The notes beneath the pieces are model-generated. The model did not search any database and was not told the origin of the DNA. It saw nothing but the letters and a program-made list of their open reading frames with translations. Below, piece after piece: positions 1 through 12,133 of a stretch of 64,000 nt of DNA. Source of the DNA: Cepaea nemoralis (taxonomy: Eukaryota > Mollusca > Gastropoda > Stylommatophora > Helicidae); contig JACEFZ010017670.1 of NCBI GenBank assembly GCA_014155875.1, positions 1-64,000 on the forward strand. Direction: 5' to 3'. The number at the start of each line of letters is the position of its first letter. Positions within the stretch are counted from its first letter, which is position 1. The translations under genes were made by a program, and so were the position numbers.

Positions 1-1520
1 AATTGGGACACCATAGTTGGCACACCGGCATCCGTACACAGCTGTTGTTCACTCTTCGATATGTAGGGCGGCAGTGTTACGCCCAGAGGTGCACGATATA
101 ATTACCCTGACAACTAAGGACAATGACTTAGACAATGACAGAATCACGAACAACTAGAATATGTACCACGTAAATTAAATGTCGATGTCCTGTCTTCGTT
201 CTATCAGTATTGCCTTACGTTACTATTATAGTTAATTTATGTAAGTGTTGTGCACGCAAGTGCCATCTGCTCGCCCGAAAGTAGTTCCATCGTGACGGTA
301 AACAATGAGAAAATAGACCAAAAATATTAATAACTGCTTTTCATAAATATAAATAACCTAATGATGTTTAAATAAATAAATATATTACTTTCGTAAATCA
401 AATAAAGAAATAATAGCTGATATAACGTACCGATTCAGGCGAGCGCTGTTTAGCAACTTTGTAAACACTCGCTTGCTGTATGCTAATGAGCCCAGACGAC
501 TGTTTGTCAATCATCTGACGTCACAGCACAGCGCGATGAAAAATCGATATTGTTTGCTGGCTTTATATCGCTCCGCCGTGAATCATCTTTGGTACTCATT
601 TCTTAACAAAAAGGTGAATATATAAATAAATACGAGAAACCAAGAATATTAATACTTACAGCTTTGATGAATACATACTTTGACTAAATAAATATTTCAT
701 AAACACAATTAAACAGTTTAATACGTCACGATAGGCACATTTCTAGCTTGCAACATTTTTCTCGTCTGCACAAATCACCGTCACTACACCAATTAAATTA
801 AACCCTAGTCTGGAGCTCGTGGACGAGTGGATTAGCTTGAACTTTGCGTCCAAGCTTCACTTCTGACAACCACAATTACCCTTGGCTGTGGGTATTAGCT
901 TGGCTCTTCCGTCCAAGCACCACTTCTTGACACCACAATTACCCTGGCCTGTCAACAACTCACTGACAGGCCTCATCGGGTACTTCTCTCACACCAATAC
1001 AAGAATACTTGCAAGTCGTGTGGGAGGCAAAATACATAGTGCAGTTTATTGCCATTGGCTCGCTACAGCAATGAACAGTCGCTAATGAAACACATAACAC
1101 TCTACCACAGAATCCTCTATCACAAATAGCTAACCACTATGCTACTTTCTATCTATGTAGTTACAACAAAACCCTAGCTCTATTCTAAACGAGGTGTACT
1201 CGACACGTCCTGTCTCCCGTCTGCCAATCGTTACTCCAGCCGGTACACACCACGCGGAGTCACCTTCACCTTGACGCGTGTTGCCTCACCTGGCACGCTT
1301 GATGGCAAACGTGTCATGTTGAGTGTCTACTCAACTTCTCCCGCTACCACGAGGCGTGATGCTTATCGTGGTTAGAGTGCTAACTCTCTGAACCACGCCT
1401 GCGTGTCTCATGAGGGAATGGTTAACCTGACCCTATTCCCTCATCTCCCCTGCCCTTGCCTCGGGCACAGTATCCCCTCATGGCCTCTTTAAGATTACCT
1501 GCTCTTCCTGGCTGAGGGGA
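1..1520. other. Unassigned intergenic DNA
   Basis: No gene is recognisable here. The first 800 bases are AT-rich without a long open frame. An imperfect tandem duplication with a 62-bp period lies at about 831-955. The last 300 bases are more GC-rich and contain no motif I recognise. It could be the edge of a decayed retroelement, but nothing proves that. Confidence 0.5.
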
Positions 1521-1528
1521 TGTGTTCA

Positions 1529-2190
1529 AGTCTTTGACACTCACGCTCACTCATTCACTCTCACTCATTCACTCTCACGCTCACTCATTCACTCTCACGC
1601 TCAATCATTCACTCTCACGCTCACTCATTCACTGTTACGCTCACTCATTCACTCTCACTCATTCACTCTCCCGCTCAATCATTTACTCTCCCGCTCACTC
1701 TCCCGCTCACTCATTCACTCTCCCGCTCACTCATTCACTCTCCCGCTCACTCATTCACTCTCCCGCTCACTCATTCACTCTCCCGCTCACTCATTCACTC
1801 TCCTGCTCACTCATTCACTCTCACATTCACTCTCACTCATTCACTCTCACTCATTCATTCACAACCACAGACACTCTCACTCATTCACTCTCCCGCTCAC
1901 TCATTCGCTCTCACGCTCACTCATTCACTCTCCCGCTCACTCATTCACCCTCACGCTCACTCATTCACTCTCACTCATTCACTCTCCCGCTCACTCATTC
2001 ACTCTCACTCATTCACTCTCCCGCTCACTCATTCACTCGCACGCTCAATCATTCACTCTCCCGCTCACTCATTCACTCTCACGCTCACTCATTTACTCTC
2101 ACGCTCACTCATTTATGCTCACTCATTCACTCTCACTCATTCACTTTCACTCATTCTGTCTCTCATTCACACTCACTCACTCTCTCACTC
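1529..2190. repeat. 20-bp minisatellite (CTCACTCATTCACTCTCCCG)
   Basis: The sequence is a degenerate array of a roughly 20-bp pyrimidine-rich unit, with shorter 10-12 bp variants mixed in. One strand stays open for 226 codons only because the unit lacks stop codons in that frame. The product would be a low-complexity His/Ser/Leu/Thr repeat, so I do not call a gene. Confidence 0.9.
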
Positions 2191-2329
2191 AAACTACAGT
2201 AATGAACATAAGTTTAGATTATACATGATAAAATCAAATGGTATTTAACTTATAATATGACAGATGAGAATACACAAACATATGGATTCGCGTGTTACAT
2301 AACATGCGTGTTACATGACATGCATCTGC

Positions 2330-2331
2330 TC

Positions 2332-2378
<47 letters not shown>

Positions 2379-2687
2379 CTTTCATATACACACACTCACA
2401 CGCATGCGCGCGCTCACACACACACACACACACACTAACAAATCAACTCTCCCACTGTCTCACTCTCTAACACACAATCCTACACACACACACTCACTCT
2501 CTCAATCACACTCTCTCACACATACACGTACACATGAACGCATGCACGCACGCACACACTCCCTCACTCACTCTCACACATACACGTACGAATGCATGCA
2601 CTGACACATTCCCCCACCATTTCTCGCTCAATCACTCTCTCTCCACACACGCATGCACACACGCATTCACTCTCTCCCTCTCTCTGA

Positions 2688-2761
<74 letters not shown>

Positions 2762-2765
2762 CCCA
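2330..2765. repeat. CT and CA microsatellite tract
   Basis: Pure (CT)n runs lie at about 2336-2372 and 2696-2759, separated by CA-, CACT- and CACG-rich low-complexity DNA. The reading frames across it are low-complexity artefacts. The tract lies immediately 3' (in minus-strand sense) of the LINE at 2.8-4.4 kb. Confidence 0.9.
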
Positions 2766-2821
2766 CACGCACACACATATATAGTGAACAATTATAATGA
2801 ACAATTATACCAGTAAATGAA

Positions 2822-4428
2822 TTATGGTGGCATATAGTCGGTATGGATTAAGTATTGAAAGAGTTTTCGGTTAAATGTGTAGGGACTCATTTGTGTTTTC
2901 AGATCTGGAGGCAGATGATTCCATAAGTGAGCACCAGAATAGGCAAAACATGTTTTGTATAGGTCCAATCTAGGCTTTGAGACATGTAACAAATTTAGGC
3001 GCTTGCTGTTCATTGCATTAGATTGAATCAGCGGCAGAAGATACTCTGGGGTATTTTGAGATATAATTTTATTCACTAATTTGGCTTTGTTGAAAAGGAA
3101 GCGCTTTTGTAGTGGTAGAAGTCTTAGATGACTGTACAAATTATTACTTTCAACGTGCTTTATGCCAGAAACCAGACGAATAACGCGGTTTTGTAGAGAA
3201 CATAGTCGTTTTAAATTAGATTTAGGGCAACCATCCCAAACTGTGGAACAGTAATCGAGATGTGATTGGATATAGCATGTATAGAATATTTTTCGTGTGC
3301 TTTCGTCCAGGAAGTGCTGAATTTTAGCAAGTTGGTAAACTTTTTGTGCTATTTTCTTGGTAAGAGCGTGAACATGAGAGCTCCAGTTCAAATGGCTGTC
3401 TATTAAAAGCCCTAGTGTTTTATGTTCAGTCACATTAACTATAGGTAACGTGCCCATGCGGAGTTCGAGCGGTGATCCAGTTATGGCTAGTGTCTGTAGT
3501 TTTTGTCTGGTCGTTATTAGCATGGATTTGGTTTTGCCGATGTTAATTTGCATGCGGTTTTCATTGCTCCATCTAGTAAGATTATCAAGTTCCTTTTGTA
3601 AAGAATTCTCTAATTCACTACGGTTTTCTTGACTAGTATATATAGTACAGTCGTCAGCAAATAGATCACAAGTTGTATTGATATATAAAGGAAGATCATT
3701 AATATAAACTGCAAAAAGCAGCGGACCTAGTATTGAGCCCTGAGGCACACCAATATTAAGCTGTGTGGGTCTTGATAGACAGTTGTTGAAGGACACGACT
3801 TGTTGCCTGTCGGATAGAAATGACGTAATTATGTTCACCATGTTGGTGCTTGTCTTCATTTGCTTTAGTTTTCTAATTAAAATATCGTGATCTACCATAT
3901 CAAAAGCTTTTTTAAAGTCTACAAACACCGCTCCACAAATTCTGCCGTTGTTGATGTTTAAGTGCCAGTTATCGGTCATTTTTGTTAGAGCACTATGGCA
4001 AGAATATTTAGGTCGAAACCCAGATTGACTGTTAATTATTAGATCGTTGTTAATTAAATGGTGTAACGTTATTTTATGAATGTGTTTTTCTAGTGGTTTT
4101 GATAGCGACGATAATAAGGAAATAGGTCTGTAATTACCCAAAACGCTATTATCGATTGAGCCATTTTTAATTAGCGGAAACACTTTAGCAATTTTAAAAG
4201 CAGATGGAAAGTAGTTTTTGGCCAGGCACTGGTTATATATGAACGTTAAGGACTCACTAATGACTGGTGCAGCACAACGAAGAATTCTATTACTGATACC
4301 ATCTAGGCCGTGTGAGTTTGTTGATTTGAGGTTCAAGAGATATTTATAAACGTCTGCAACAGACATTAAAGGAATCTCATCGGGAATATTTCTGGTCTCG
4401 AATAATCCAGAGCCTTCTCGAAGGACCG
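2822..4428 (-). CDS. Reverse transcriptase of a 5'-truncated LINE (CR1/L2/Jockey-like)
   Basis: This encodes the C-terminal ~530 residues of a non-LTR retrotransposon ORF2. The product copies element RNA into DNA at the target site. The RT motifs are in order and intact: the fingers region with a G-L-D-G-I signature near the start, motif A (VDFKKAFD), the GVPQGSILGPLLF motif, and the active site as FADD. The C-terminal region ends in the LWNHLPPDL-type motif common in CR1, L2 and Jockey families. There are no internal stops over 514 codons from the first Met, so the insertion may be fairly young. The frame can be followed upstream to a TGA near 4426-4428. No AP-endonuclease domain is present, so the element is 5'-truncated. 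Microsatellite DNA begins about 60 bp past the stop codon. The clade assignment is approximate. Confidence 0.92.
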
Positions 4429-4932
4429 GTCAGTGTGTCCACAGCCCCGTAGACACCGATGGGGCCCGCCGATTGCGGGGTCCACGAGAAACTCAGAGAG
4501 AGTTACCACCCGTGTCGGATTGCGACACGTGTGGAAAGGCAGACACGGACTGGACATCGAGGAAGCAACAGGGCTTACCTTAAGGGGGACTTGATAGTTT
4601 AGACCCAAGTGTATTTAGGGGTCTTATGCATATGTTAGATAGCTGATAGAGTTGTTGTGATAATTATGTTTATTGTAAACTCATGTGATATGCAATTTAC
4701 AGATCGCTGGCTTGCGAAAACTCTCTTCGCCAGCTTACTGTAACATAATAATAATAAATGATGTTAGATTGCATATGAACGGAGTTTGTTGCCTGTATGA
4801 GCCCGAGTTTCATTCCCCTAGAGATCTAGGACGGTGACAGAGATGGTTGAGGATCTGTGCTCCAATAGGGGATGCAGTGCAGTAGTTCGTTTGTAGAAAG
4901 TACCGGTGTCGTGTGATATGTTAGGACGTCAC
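4429..4932 (+). mobile_element. Possible LTR-retrotransposon 3' remnant
   Basis: A short protein-like stretch ends at a purine tract (AAGGGGGA, about 4579-4586). A TG dinucleotide follows, then about 340 bases with an AATAATAAA polyadenylation-like signal, ending near GACGTCACA. This order, tract then TG...CA, is what the 3' end of a gypsy-type element and its LTR would look like. No second LTR copy is present and no target duplication can be read. It could equally be unrelated DNA. Confidence 0.3.
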
Positions 4933-5039
4933 ATATTCTAGGTCATGTGACAATGATGCTAGGTGGTCAATTCCCTTTATAGCAGCTCTCTTTTCCAGAC
5001 AATTCCAGAAAATTCAGAAAAATATCCTGTCCTCATTTT

Positions 5040-5178
5040 TTTGACACTGGGTCGACCACCAGAGCCGCATTGGTCGGAAAACAATAGAAGGACCTGGTCA
5101 AAGCTGGGGATTGAACCCGTACCCATATATTGGTTAGCAAGCAGGCTAACCACAGTGTCACCACGCCTCCTTGCAGTC
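5040..5178 (-). mobile_element. tRNA-derived SINE-like sequence
   Basis: On the minus strand there is a tRNA-like block with an A-box-like GTGGTTAGC region and a B-box (GGGTTCAATCCCC), followed by a non-tRNA tail. The acceptor stem cannot be formed cleanly, so this is a SINE or tRNA-derived relic, not a tRNA gene. Confidence 0.6.
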
Positions 5179-5705
5179 TAGATATTCAGCTTGATTAAGC
5201 CCAGCTGGAAAATTGAAGAGCTTGGACTGTTGGCAGTTGTAAACTGGTGACGTGATTAGCGTGGGGAAATACGGATGTCAGCTGTTGACATAGCCACTGT
5301 GGAGCTGCCAACGTATTCATTGAGTCCTTCTGATGTGTGCTCTAAGGCAATGTTCTAGCCTTCAAGACATATTGACGTTAAATGTTCTAGTCTACAAGCA
5401 TATTCATGTGACGTGCGGTCCTACAAGAATATTGTCTCATTCCGATATGTTTATAGGCAAACGGCAATTTATTTGTGATAACCGCATTTATTTCCCAGAT
5501 CATGTCCCGGTACCAATTATTGGCTTGGCTGACCTGGGAGTCTACTTCAATATTGTACAGATGTCCACACATATAAGAGGATTCGAAGACAGGACCACTG
5601 GGCCGCCAGTTTCTATCGTGGCATAGAAACAGCGCACGGATGGGTGTATTAGGGCTGGGATGGCATGATGGGCAGCATCATGATCGACTACTCCATTTGG
5701 CAAGG
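5179..5705. other. Unassigned DNA
   Basis: There are small overlapping open frames of up to 97 codons on both strands but no recognisable domain. The phrase TTCTAG..C.ACAAG-ATATT recurs loosely at 5351-5430, suggesting an old short tandem repeat. I see no gene. Confidence 0.4.
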
Positions 5706-5795
5706 TTGTTGACAATGGTGATGATAATGAGGATGATAATGATGATAATAACAGTGAAGATGATGAGGATGATGATAATGAAAACATGTGTGGCA
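5706..5795. repeat. GAT-rich microsatellite
   Basis: The tract is an imperfect (GAT)n/(GATGAT)n repeat with AAT variants. Open frames on both strands through it are artefacts. Confidence 0.8.
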
Positions 5796-5979
5796 GTTTG
5801 GCTGCTTAAAAAAAAAATAATAAGCGTAAACTAAATGAGAAATAGATAACACATACCATGTTGACATATTGTCCAACAGCGCTGATTAAATCATCTCCCT
5901 GATCTTTCAAGAATGTCAGCTTGTTGGAGATAAATGTTGCTTTCCTCTGTTTCGCAGACGCCATTTGTACAGTACTTGG

Positions 5980-6105
5980 GTCTAGTCCTATGAAAGTGGA
6001 TAATAAACATGTCTACCCATAGAAAGTGGATAATAAACATGTCTACCCCTAGGAAAGTGGATCATAAACATGTCTAGTCCTGGAAAAGTGGAGAATAAAC
6101 AGCTC
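5980..6105. repeat. ~31-bp tandem repeat (AAAGTGGATAATAAACATGT)
   Basis: Three to four degenerate copies of a unit containing AAAGTGGATAATAAACATGT. The spacing varies by a few bases, so this is an old array. Confidence 0.75.
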
Positions 6106-6189
6106 AGCAAATTAATGATATGGATATTTTGGCAACAAAGCAGGTTACGTTGTAAATGGATTTACTGAAGCGTAAAACAATTTAGTTTT

Positions 6190-6388
6190 TATCACATATG
6201 GTTCAGTCTCTTTCCGCAGAAAGCGTCGCACAAAGCACGAACTCCGTAGCTACTGCGACGACCATCAGGAGTCTCTGAACAAAAATAAAACATGCACTCG
6301 TGAACCGAAGGATGCGGCCCAGAATCGAACCCACAACCTTCGGAGCCCGAGACAGACAGCTTGACGACTTTGTCACAGAGACTCACGA
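6190..6388 (-). mobile_element. tRNA-derived SINE-like sequence
   Basis: On the minus strand a tRNA-like head carries a B-box (GGGTTCGATTCTGG) and a clear TCTCGGGCTCCGA anticodon-arm-like region. It is followed by about 120 bases of tail that ends in the AGAAAGCG region. The tRNA fold is imperfect, as expected for a SINE. Confidence 0.6.
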
Positions 6389-6394
6389 AATGAT

Positions 6395-6625
6395 AGCAGT
6401 TGGAGTGAATAATATCTCTACTCTACAACAAATTATAGTCACATTAAATGAGTTAATTTATCCACTCTACCACATATGCTAGTAGTAATTTAGAATGCAT
6501 TAATTACTCAACTCTACCACAAATAGTGTGTCACTAAGAATTAGTTAATTTATCCGGTCTACCATAAATGTTAGTCACTTTTAATGAGCTAATTTCTCCA
6601 TTATAGCACACATTTTAGGTAGGTT
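6395..6625. repeat. Degenerate ~60-bp repeat
   Basis: Four loose copies of a unit containing CTCTACCACAAAT, GTCAC and TTAATTTATCC. They are heavily diverged. No coding signal is present. Confidence 0.55.
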
Positions 6626-6639
6626 ACTATTTTCAGATA

Positions 6640-7165
6640 TTTTCTGTATTTTTTTTTTCTAGTTACAGTTTTAAAATTTTCTCATTATTGCAGTTAAAGT
6701 TAGTTGCATATCAATTACAGGAGTCACAGTTAACCCCAGCATTTTTTGACTGTTGTGTGATCTCTCTTCAAGTTTACGTCCGGTAGTTTACCTTTGCTTT
6801 CAAAACGACCGGCACCCAAACCATTTCATTAAAAAAAAATAAGCAATGCGATTTGCTGCCAAATCGCAGCTGTGTTAAGAACGTCCATAACCCCTCAGCG
6901 AAGGAGCCGGCCATATAGCAGTGCAATATTAAATTACATATTTTCAAAATGAACCAAAAAAAAAACAAAAACGCTGACATATATATTCTTGGGGATCACG
7001 TGAGGGGATTGCATTGACAGGTGTTGATGTGCACAAAGTTCCGTCATCTATCGGAGAGAGGTTTATGTAGAGACATGTCTCCTGACCTGGTACCAAAGTA
7101 TTGCCTTCACAGAAGCTGTGTTGTAGAGCGCTACTTCTCCTCTCCAAGCTCGGAAACCATTGGGC
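6640..7165. other. Unassigned DNA
   Basis: AT-rich stretch with short T and A runs. I see no gene, SINE head or array. A few 60-68 codon frames lack any known motif. Confidence 0.4.
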
Positions 7166-7169
7166 TGTG

Positions 7170-7555
7170 CACGATGGGTACTGTAATTTGCCATCTGTGG
7201 AGAGACATATAATGGTGTAGCCACGTTCATGCTACAGGACTGTACACGATGTGTACTGTAAATTACCATCCGTGGAGAGGTATATATTGGTGTAGTCAAG
7301 TTCATGCTACAGGACTGTACACGGTGGGTACTGTAAATTACCATCCGTGGAGAGGTATATATTGGTGTAGCCAAGTTCATGCTACAGGACTGTACACGGT
7401 GGGTAGTGTAAATTACCATCCGTGGAGAGGTATATATTGGTGTAGCCAAGTTCATGCTACAGGACTGTACACGGTGGGTACTGTAAATTACCATCCGGGG
7501 AGAGGTATATATTGGTGTAGCCAAGTTCGTGCTACAAGACTATGCACACGAGTGG
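7170..7555. repeat. 75-bp minisatellite
   Basis: Five copies with an exact 75-bp spacing, each containing GCTACAGGACTGTACACG and ACCATCCGTGGAGAGG. The central copies are nearly identical and the flanking ones more diverged. Because 75 is a multiple of three, both strands stay open for about 140-150 codons. I treat these frames as artefacts. Confidence 0.92.
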
Positions 7556-7599
7556 CTGGAATCAGGCACAGGTTGGCCATGTTTGCTAAGTGTATTTTA

Positions 7600-7925
7600 G
7601 TTATTTCATTGTCCTCAGACTCAGTGTGTTTTAAGTATTTCATTGTCAACAGTCTCATTGTGTTTTAAGTATTTCATTGTCAACTGTCTCATTGTATTTT
7701 CGGTATTTCATTGCTAAAAGACCCAGAGTGTTTTAGGTATTTTATTGTCAACAGACTCAGTGTGTTTTCAGTATTTCATTGTCAACAGACCCAGTGTCTT
7801 TTCGGTATTTCATTGTCAACAGACTCAGTGTGTTTTCAGTATTTCATTGTCAACAGACCCAGTGTGTTTTCGGTATTTCATTGCTAACAGATTCAGTGTG
7901 TTTTCGGTATTTCATTGTCCATAGA
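7600..7925. repeat. 34-bp minisatellite
   Basis: About nine copies of a unit containing GTATTTCATTGTCAACAG and CAGTGTGTTTT. Spacing is 34 bp between clear copies. Confidence 0.88.
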
Positions 7926-7929
7926 TTCC

Positions 7930-8515
7930 AACACAATCCACACAGTCTAGTTCACAAGAATACAAGTGGGTGTTACAGATGAAAAGCTGTCATCAGCGAG
8001 GAAACAAACCCTGGGCAACAACATATCTACAAACACTGACAGCTGTATATGTGGTGTAGGGTGTTGATGTACAACATACAACGTGTGCTAGTTCAATCAT
8101 CCACTTAATGGATTCACTGTACCGAAACCTTGTTTAAATACTGACAAACTACAATGAAATCTGCGAGCTACGGACTGAAATCGAAACGTAACGATCAAAT
8201 CCGAAAGTGTTATAATTATGTCAATGTTTCTCAAAGCTAAAACAAAATGTAAGTAAGCTTAAGCTAACCTTGTGAGGCCCTGAATCCAAGAAAAACGGAC
8301 AACTGGAATAGTGGGTTGGTAGTGCAGCAGGGCTTGGGTCTCTGAGAAAATGTTCTACATACAAAACTGCAACCACGGTAGTCCGTATTAGAAAGGGAAT
8401 TCCCGAAGCTTTTCCTAGAATTATATTTAACATCTGGGAATTCCCTTTCTTATATAGCCTTCTTTGGATGCCGTAGGACTAGTAAGAATTGTATTATGGA
8501 AAGCCAGCGTGTGGA
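7930..8515. other. Unassigned DNA
   Basis: No long open frame, repeat or SINE is evident. A 70-codon minus-strand frame at 8221-8433 has no motif I recognise. A short inverted repeat, GGGAATTCCC, occurs twice near 8396 and 8437. Confidence 0.4.
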
Positions 8516-8519
8516 CTAC

Positions 8520-8593
8520 TCACACGTGTGCGTGCCTGCATGCGCGCGCGCGTGCGTGTGTGTGTGTATTTGTTTGTTTGTTTGTTTGTTCGA
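8520..8593. repeat. GC/GT and TTTG microsatellites
   Basis: A run of alternating CG/GT dinucleotides passes into (GT)n and then (TTTG)n. Such a tract can adopt Z-DNA-like structure in principle. No gene overlaps it. Confidence 0.85.
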
Positions 8594-8732
8594 TAACCCT
8601 TATTTTTGGATTGAAGGCCTGGCAAGGTTTGTAAAATGTTTACTTATAAATTGAGTGTAAACATTAAATAACAATAAAATAACGGACCTTTTTACCCGCC
8701 TCAATGCCTGTTGGGTATATGGTGCTAGTTAG

Positions 8733-8876
8733 GTATTTCTATAGCAGACTCAACACTCTATGGGTGACGTGGTGAAGTATTTCTATAGCAGACTCGACAC
8801 TCTTTGGGTGACACGGTAAAGTATTTCTATAGCAGACTACACACTCTGTGGGTGACGTGGTGAAGTATTTCTATAA
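8733..8876. repeat. 44-bp tandem repeat
   Basis: Three full copies and one partial copy of a unit beginning GTATTTCTATAGCAGACT, at an exact 44-bp spacing. The last copy runs directly into the next minisatellite. Confidence 0.88.
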
Positions 8877-10500
8877 CCCATGTCTGATAGAGAAGTAGTG
8901 GGTTCAACCCCTACACCCATGTCTGATAGAGAGGTAGAGAGGTAGCGGGTTCAACACTTACACCCATGTCTGATAGAGAGGTAGCGGGTTCAACCGCTAC
9001 ACCCATGTCTGATAGAGAGGTAGAGAGGTAGCGGGTTCAACCCCTACACCCATGTCTGATAGAGAGGTAGAGAAGTAGCGGGTTCAACACCTACACCCAT
9101 GTCTGATAGAGAGGTAGTGGGTTCAACCCCTACACCCATGTCTGATAGAGAGGTAGAGGGTTCAACACCTACACCCATGTCTGATAGAGAGGTAGAGAGG
9201 TAGCAGGTTCAACCCCTACACCCATGTCTGATAGAGAGTTAGCGGGTTCAACCGCTACACCCATGTCTGATAGAGAGGTAGAGAGGTAGCGGGTTCAACC
9301 GCTACACCCATGTCTGATAGAGAGGTAGAGAGGTAGCGGGTTCAACCCCTACACCCATGTCTGATAGAGAGGTAGAGAGGTAGCGGGTTCAACCCCTACA
9401 CCCATGTCTGATAGAGAGGTAGAGAGGTAGCGGGTTCAACCCCTACACCCATGTCTGATAGATAGTTAGCGGGTTCAACCGCTACACCCATGTCTGATAG
9501 AGAGGTAGAGAGGTAGCGGGTTCAACCCCTACACCCATGTCTGATAGAGAGGTAGAGAGGTAGCGGGTTCAACACCTACACCGACGTCTGATAGAGAGGT
9601 AGCGGATTCAACCCCTACACCGATGTCTGATAGAGAGATAGAGAGGTAGCGGGTTCAACCCCTACACCGATGTCTGATAGAGAGGTAGCGGGTTCAACCC
9701 CTACACCGATGTCTGATAGAGAGATAGAGAGGTAGAGAGGTAGCGGGTTCAACCCTACACCCATGTCTGATAGAGAGATAGAGAGGTAGAGAGGTAGCGG
9801 GTTCAACCCCTACATCCATGTCTGATAGAGAGGTAGCGGGTTCAACCCCTACACCGATGTCTGATAGAGAGGTAGCGGGTTCACCCCTTCACCGATGTAT
9901 GATAGAGAGATAGAGAAGTAGCGGGTTCAACCCCTACACCGATGTCTGATAGAGAGATAGAGGTAGCGGGTTCAACCCCTACACCCATGTCTGATATAGA
10001 GGTAGCGGGTTCAACCCCTACACCCATGTCTGATATAGAGGTAGCGGGTTCAACCCCTACACGTATGTATGATAGAGAGATAGAGAGGTAGCGGGTTCAA
10101 CCCCTACACTAATGTCTGCTAGAGAGGTAGCGGGTTCAACCCCTACACCGATGTATGATAGAGATATAAAGAGGTAGCGAGTTCAACCCCTACACCGACG
10201 TCTGATAGACAGATAGAGAGGTAGCGGGTTCAACCCCTACACTAATGTCTGATAGAGAGGTAGCGGGTTCAACCCCTACACTGATGTCTGATAGAGAGGT
10301 AGCGGGTTCAACCCCTACATCGATGTATGATAGAGATATAGAGAGGTAGCAAGTTCAACCCCTACACCGACATCTGATAAACAGATAGAGAGGTAGCGGG
10401 TTCAACCCCTACACCGATGTATGATTGAGATATAGAGAGGTAGCGGGTTCAACCCCTACACTAATGTCTGATAGAGAGTTAGCGGGTTAAACCGCTACAC
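8877..10500. repeat. Composite 38-48-bp minisatellite with a B-box-like core
   Basis: Roughly three dozen units with the consensus TGTCTGATAGAGAGGTAG, then CGGGTTCAACCCCTACACC. Length variation comes from duplication of the AGAGAGGT/AGAGATAG sub-motif. Each unit contains GGGTTCAACCCC, which closely matches the tRNA T-arm/B-box consensus. No A-box accompanies it. Confidence 0.92.
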
Positions 10501-10686
10501 CGGTGACTTGGACTAAAATGTTAACTTCTCGTCCTTGACTTGAAGAAGTAAATACCAAGTACCTCAGAAGATGTAGTGGGTTAGCATGATGGCGAGGGAC
10601 ACTGGTAACAGGGAAGTCTAGCCCACACATAAATCTGTCCAGCGTAGACTACTCTCGAGTTCAAGGCGAGCGAACGTATCAAACAT

Positions 10687-12063
10687 AAAATGAAGAAATA
10701 AACACTCGTCATTGAAGGTGATAAACACTCGTCATTGAAGGTGATAAACACTCGTCGTTGAAGGTGATAAACACTCGTCGTTGAAGGCGATAAACACTCG
10801 TCATAGAAGGTGATAAACACTCGTCATTGAAGGTGATAAACACTCGTCGTTGAAGGTGATAAACACTCGTCGTTGAAGGTGATAAACACTCGTCGTTGAA
10901 CGTGATAAACACTCGTCGTTGAAGGTGATAAACACTCGTCATTGAAGGTGATAAACACTCGTCATTGAAGGTTATAAACACTCGTCATTGAAGGTTATAA
11001 ACACTCGCCATTGAAGGTGATAAACACTCGTCATTGAAGGTGATAAACACTCGCCATTGAAGGTTATAAACACTCGTCTTTGAAGGTGATAAACACTCGT
11101 CATTGAAGGTGATAAACACTCGTCATCGTAGGTGATAAACACTCGTCATTGAAGGTGATAAACACTCGTCGTTAAAGGTGATAAACACTCGTCGTTGAAT
11201 GTGATAAACACTCGTCAATGAAGGTGATAAACACTCGTCATTGAAGGTTATAAACACTCGCCTTTGAAGGTGATAAACACTCGTCATTGAAGGTGATAAA
11301 CACTCGTCATTGAAGGTGATAAACACTCGTCATTGAAGGTGATAAACACTCGTCATTGAAGGTGATAAACACTCGTCATTGAAGGTGATAAACACTCGTC
11401 ATTGAAGGTGATAAACACTCGTCATTGAAGGTGATAAACACTCGTCATTGAAGGTGATAAACACTCGTCATTGAAGGTTATAAACACTCGTCATTGAAGG
11501 TGATAAACACTCGTCGTTGAAGGTTATAAACACTCGTCATTGAAGGTTATAAACACTCGCCATTGAAGGTGATAAACACTCGTCATTGAAGGTGATAAAC
11601 ACTCGTCATTGAAGGTGATAAACACTCGTCATTGAAGGTGATAAACACTCGTCATTGAAGGTGATAAACACTCGTCATTGAAGGTGATAAACACTCGTCA
11701 TTGAAGGTGATAAACACTCGTCATTGAAGGTGATAAACACTCGTCCATTGAAGGTGATAAACACTCGTCATTGAAGGTTACAAACACTCGTCATTGAAGG
11801 TTATAAACACTCGCCATTGAAGATGATAAACACTCGCCATTGAAGGTGATAATCACTCGTCATTGAAGGTGATAAACACTCGTCATTGAAGGTTATAAAA
11901 ACTCGTCAATGAAGGTGATAAACACTCACCATTGAAGGTGATAAACACTCGCCATTGAAGGTGATAAACACTTGTCATTGAAGGTGATAAACACTCGTCA
12001 TTGAAGATGATAAACACTCGTCATTGAAGGTGATAAACACTCGTCATTAAAGGTGATAAACAG
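10687..12063. repeat. 23-bp minisatellite (GATAAACACTCGTCATTGAAGGT)
   Basis: About 60 copies at an exact 23-bp spacing, very homogeneous, with CGTCGTTG and CGCCATTG variants clustered in neighbouring units. Minus-strand frames of 67-90 codons arise because three units total 69 bp. The same unit reappears beyond the 18-kb block at 30.1 kb. Confidence 0.95.
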
Positions 12064-12133
12064 AATTCTTTCATGTTGCATATAATCATTGTAAGATATG
12101 GACGTGAATCCTGGACATGTTGCATATAATCAT
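12064..12133. repeat. Short left copy of the 44-bp minisatellite
   Basis: AGAATTCTTTCATG leads into about one and a half units of the GTTGCATATAATCATTGTAAGATATGGACG repeat. The same junction, 23-bp array then AGAATTC then 44-bp array, is found again at 30.28 kb, where the 44-bp array is long. Confidence 0.9.

Noticed and set aside
1522..2202. 226-codon His/Ser/Leu repeat frame
   Set aside because: Pyrimidine-rich minisatellite translation with no gene context.
10687..12063. CRISPR-like direct repeats (also the other arrays)
   Set aside because: Units abut directly with no unique spacers, no cas genes are present and the genome is eukaryotic.
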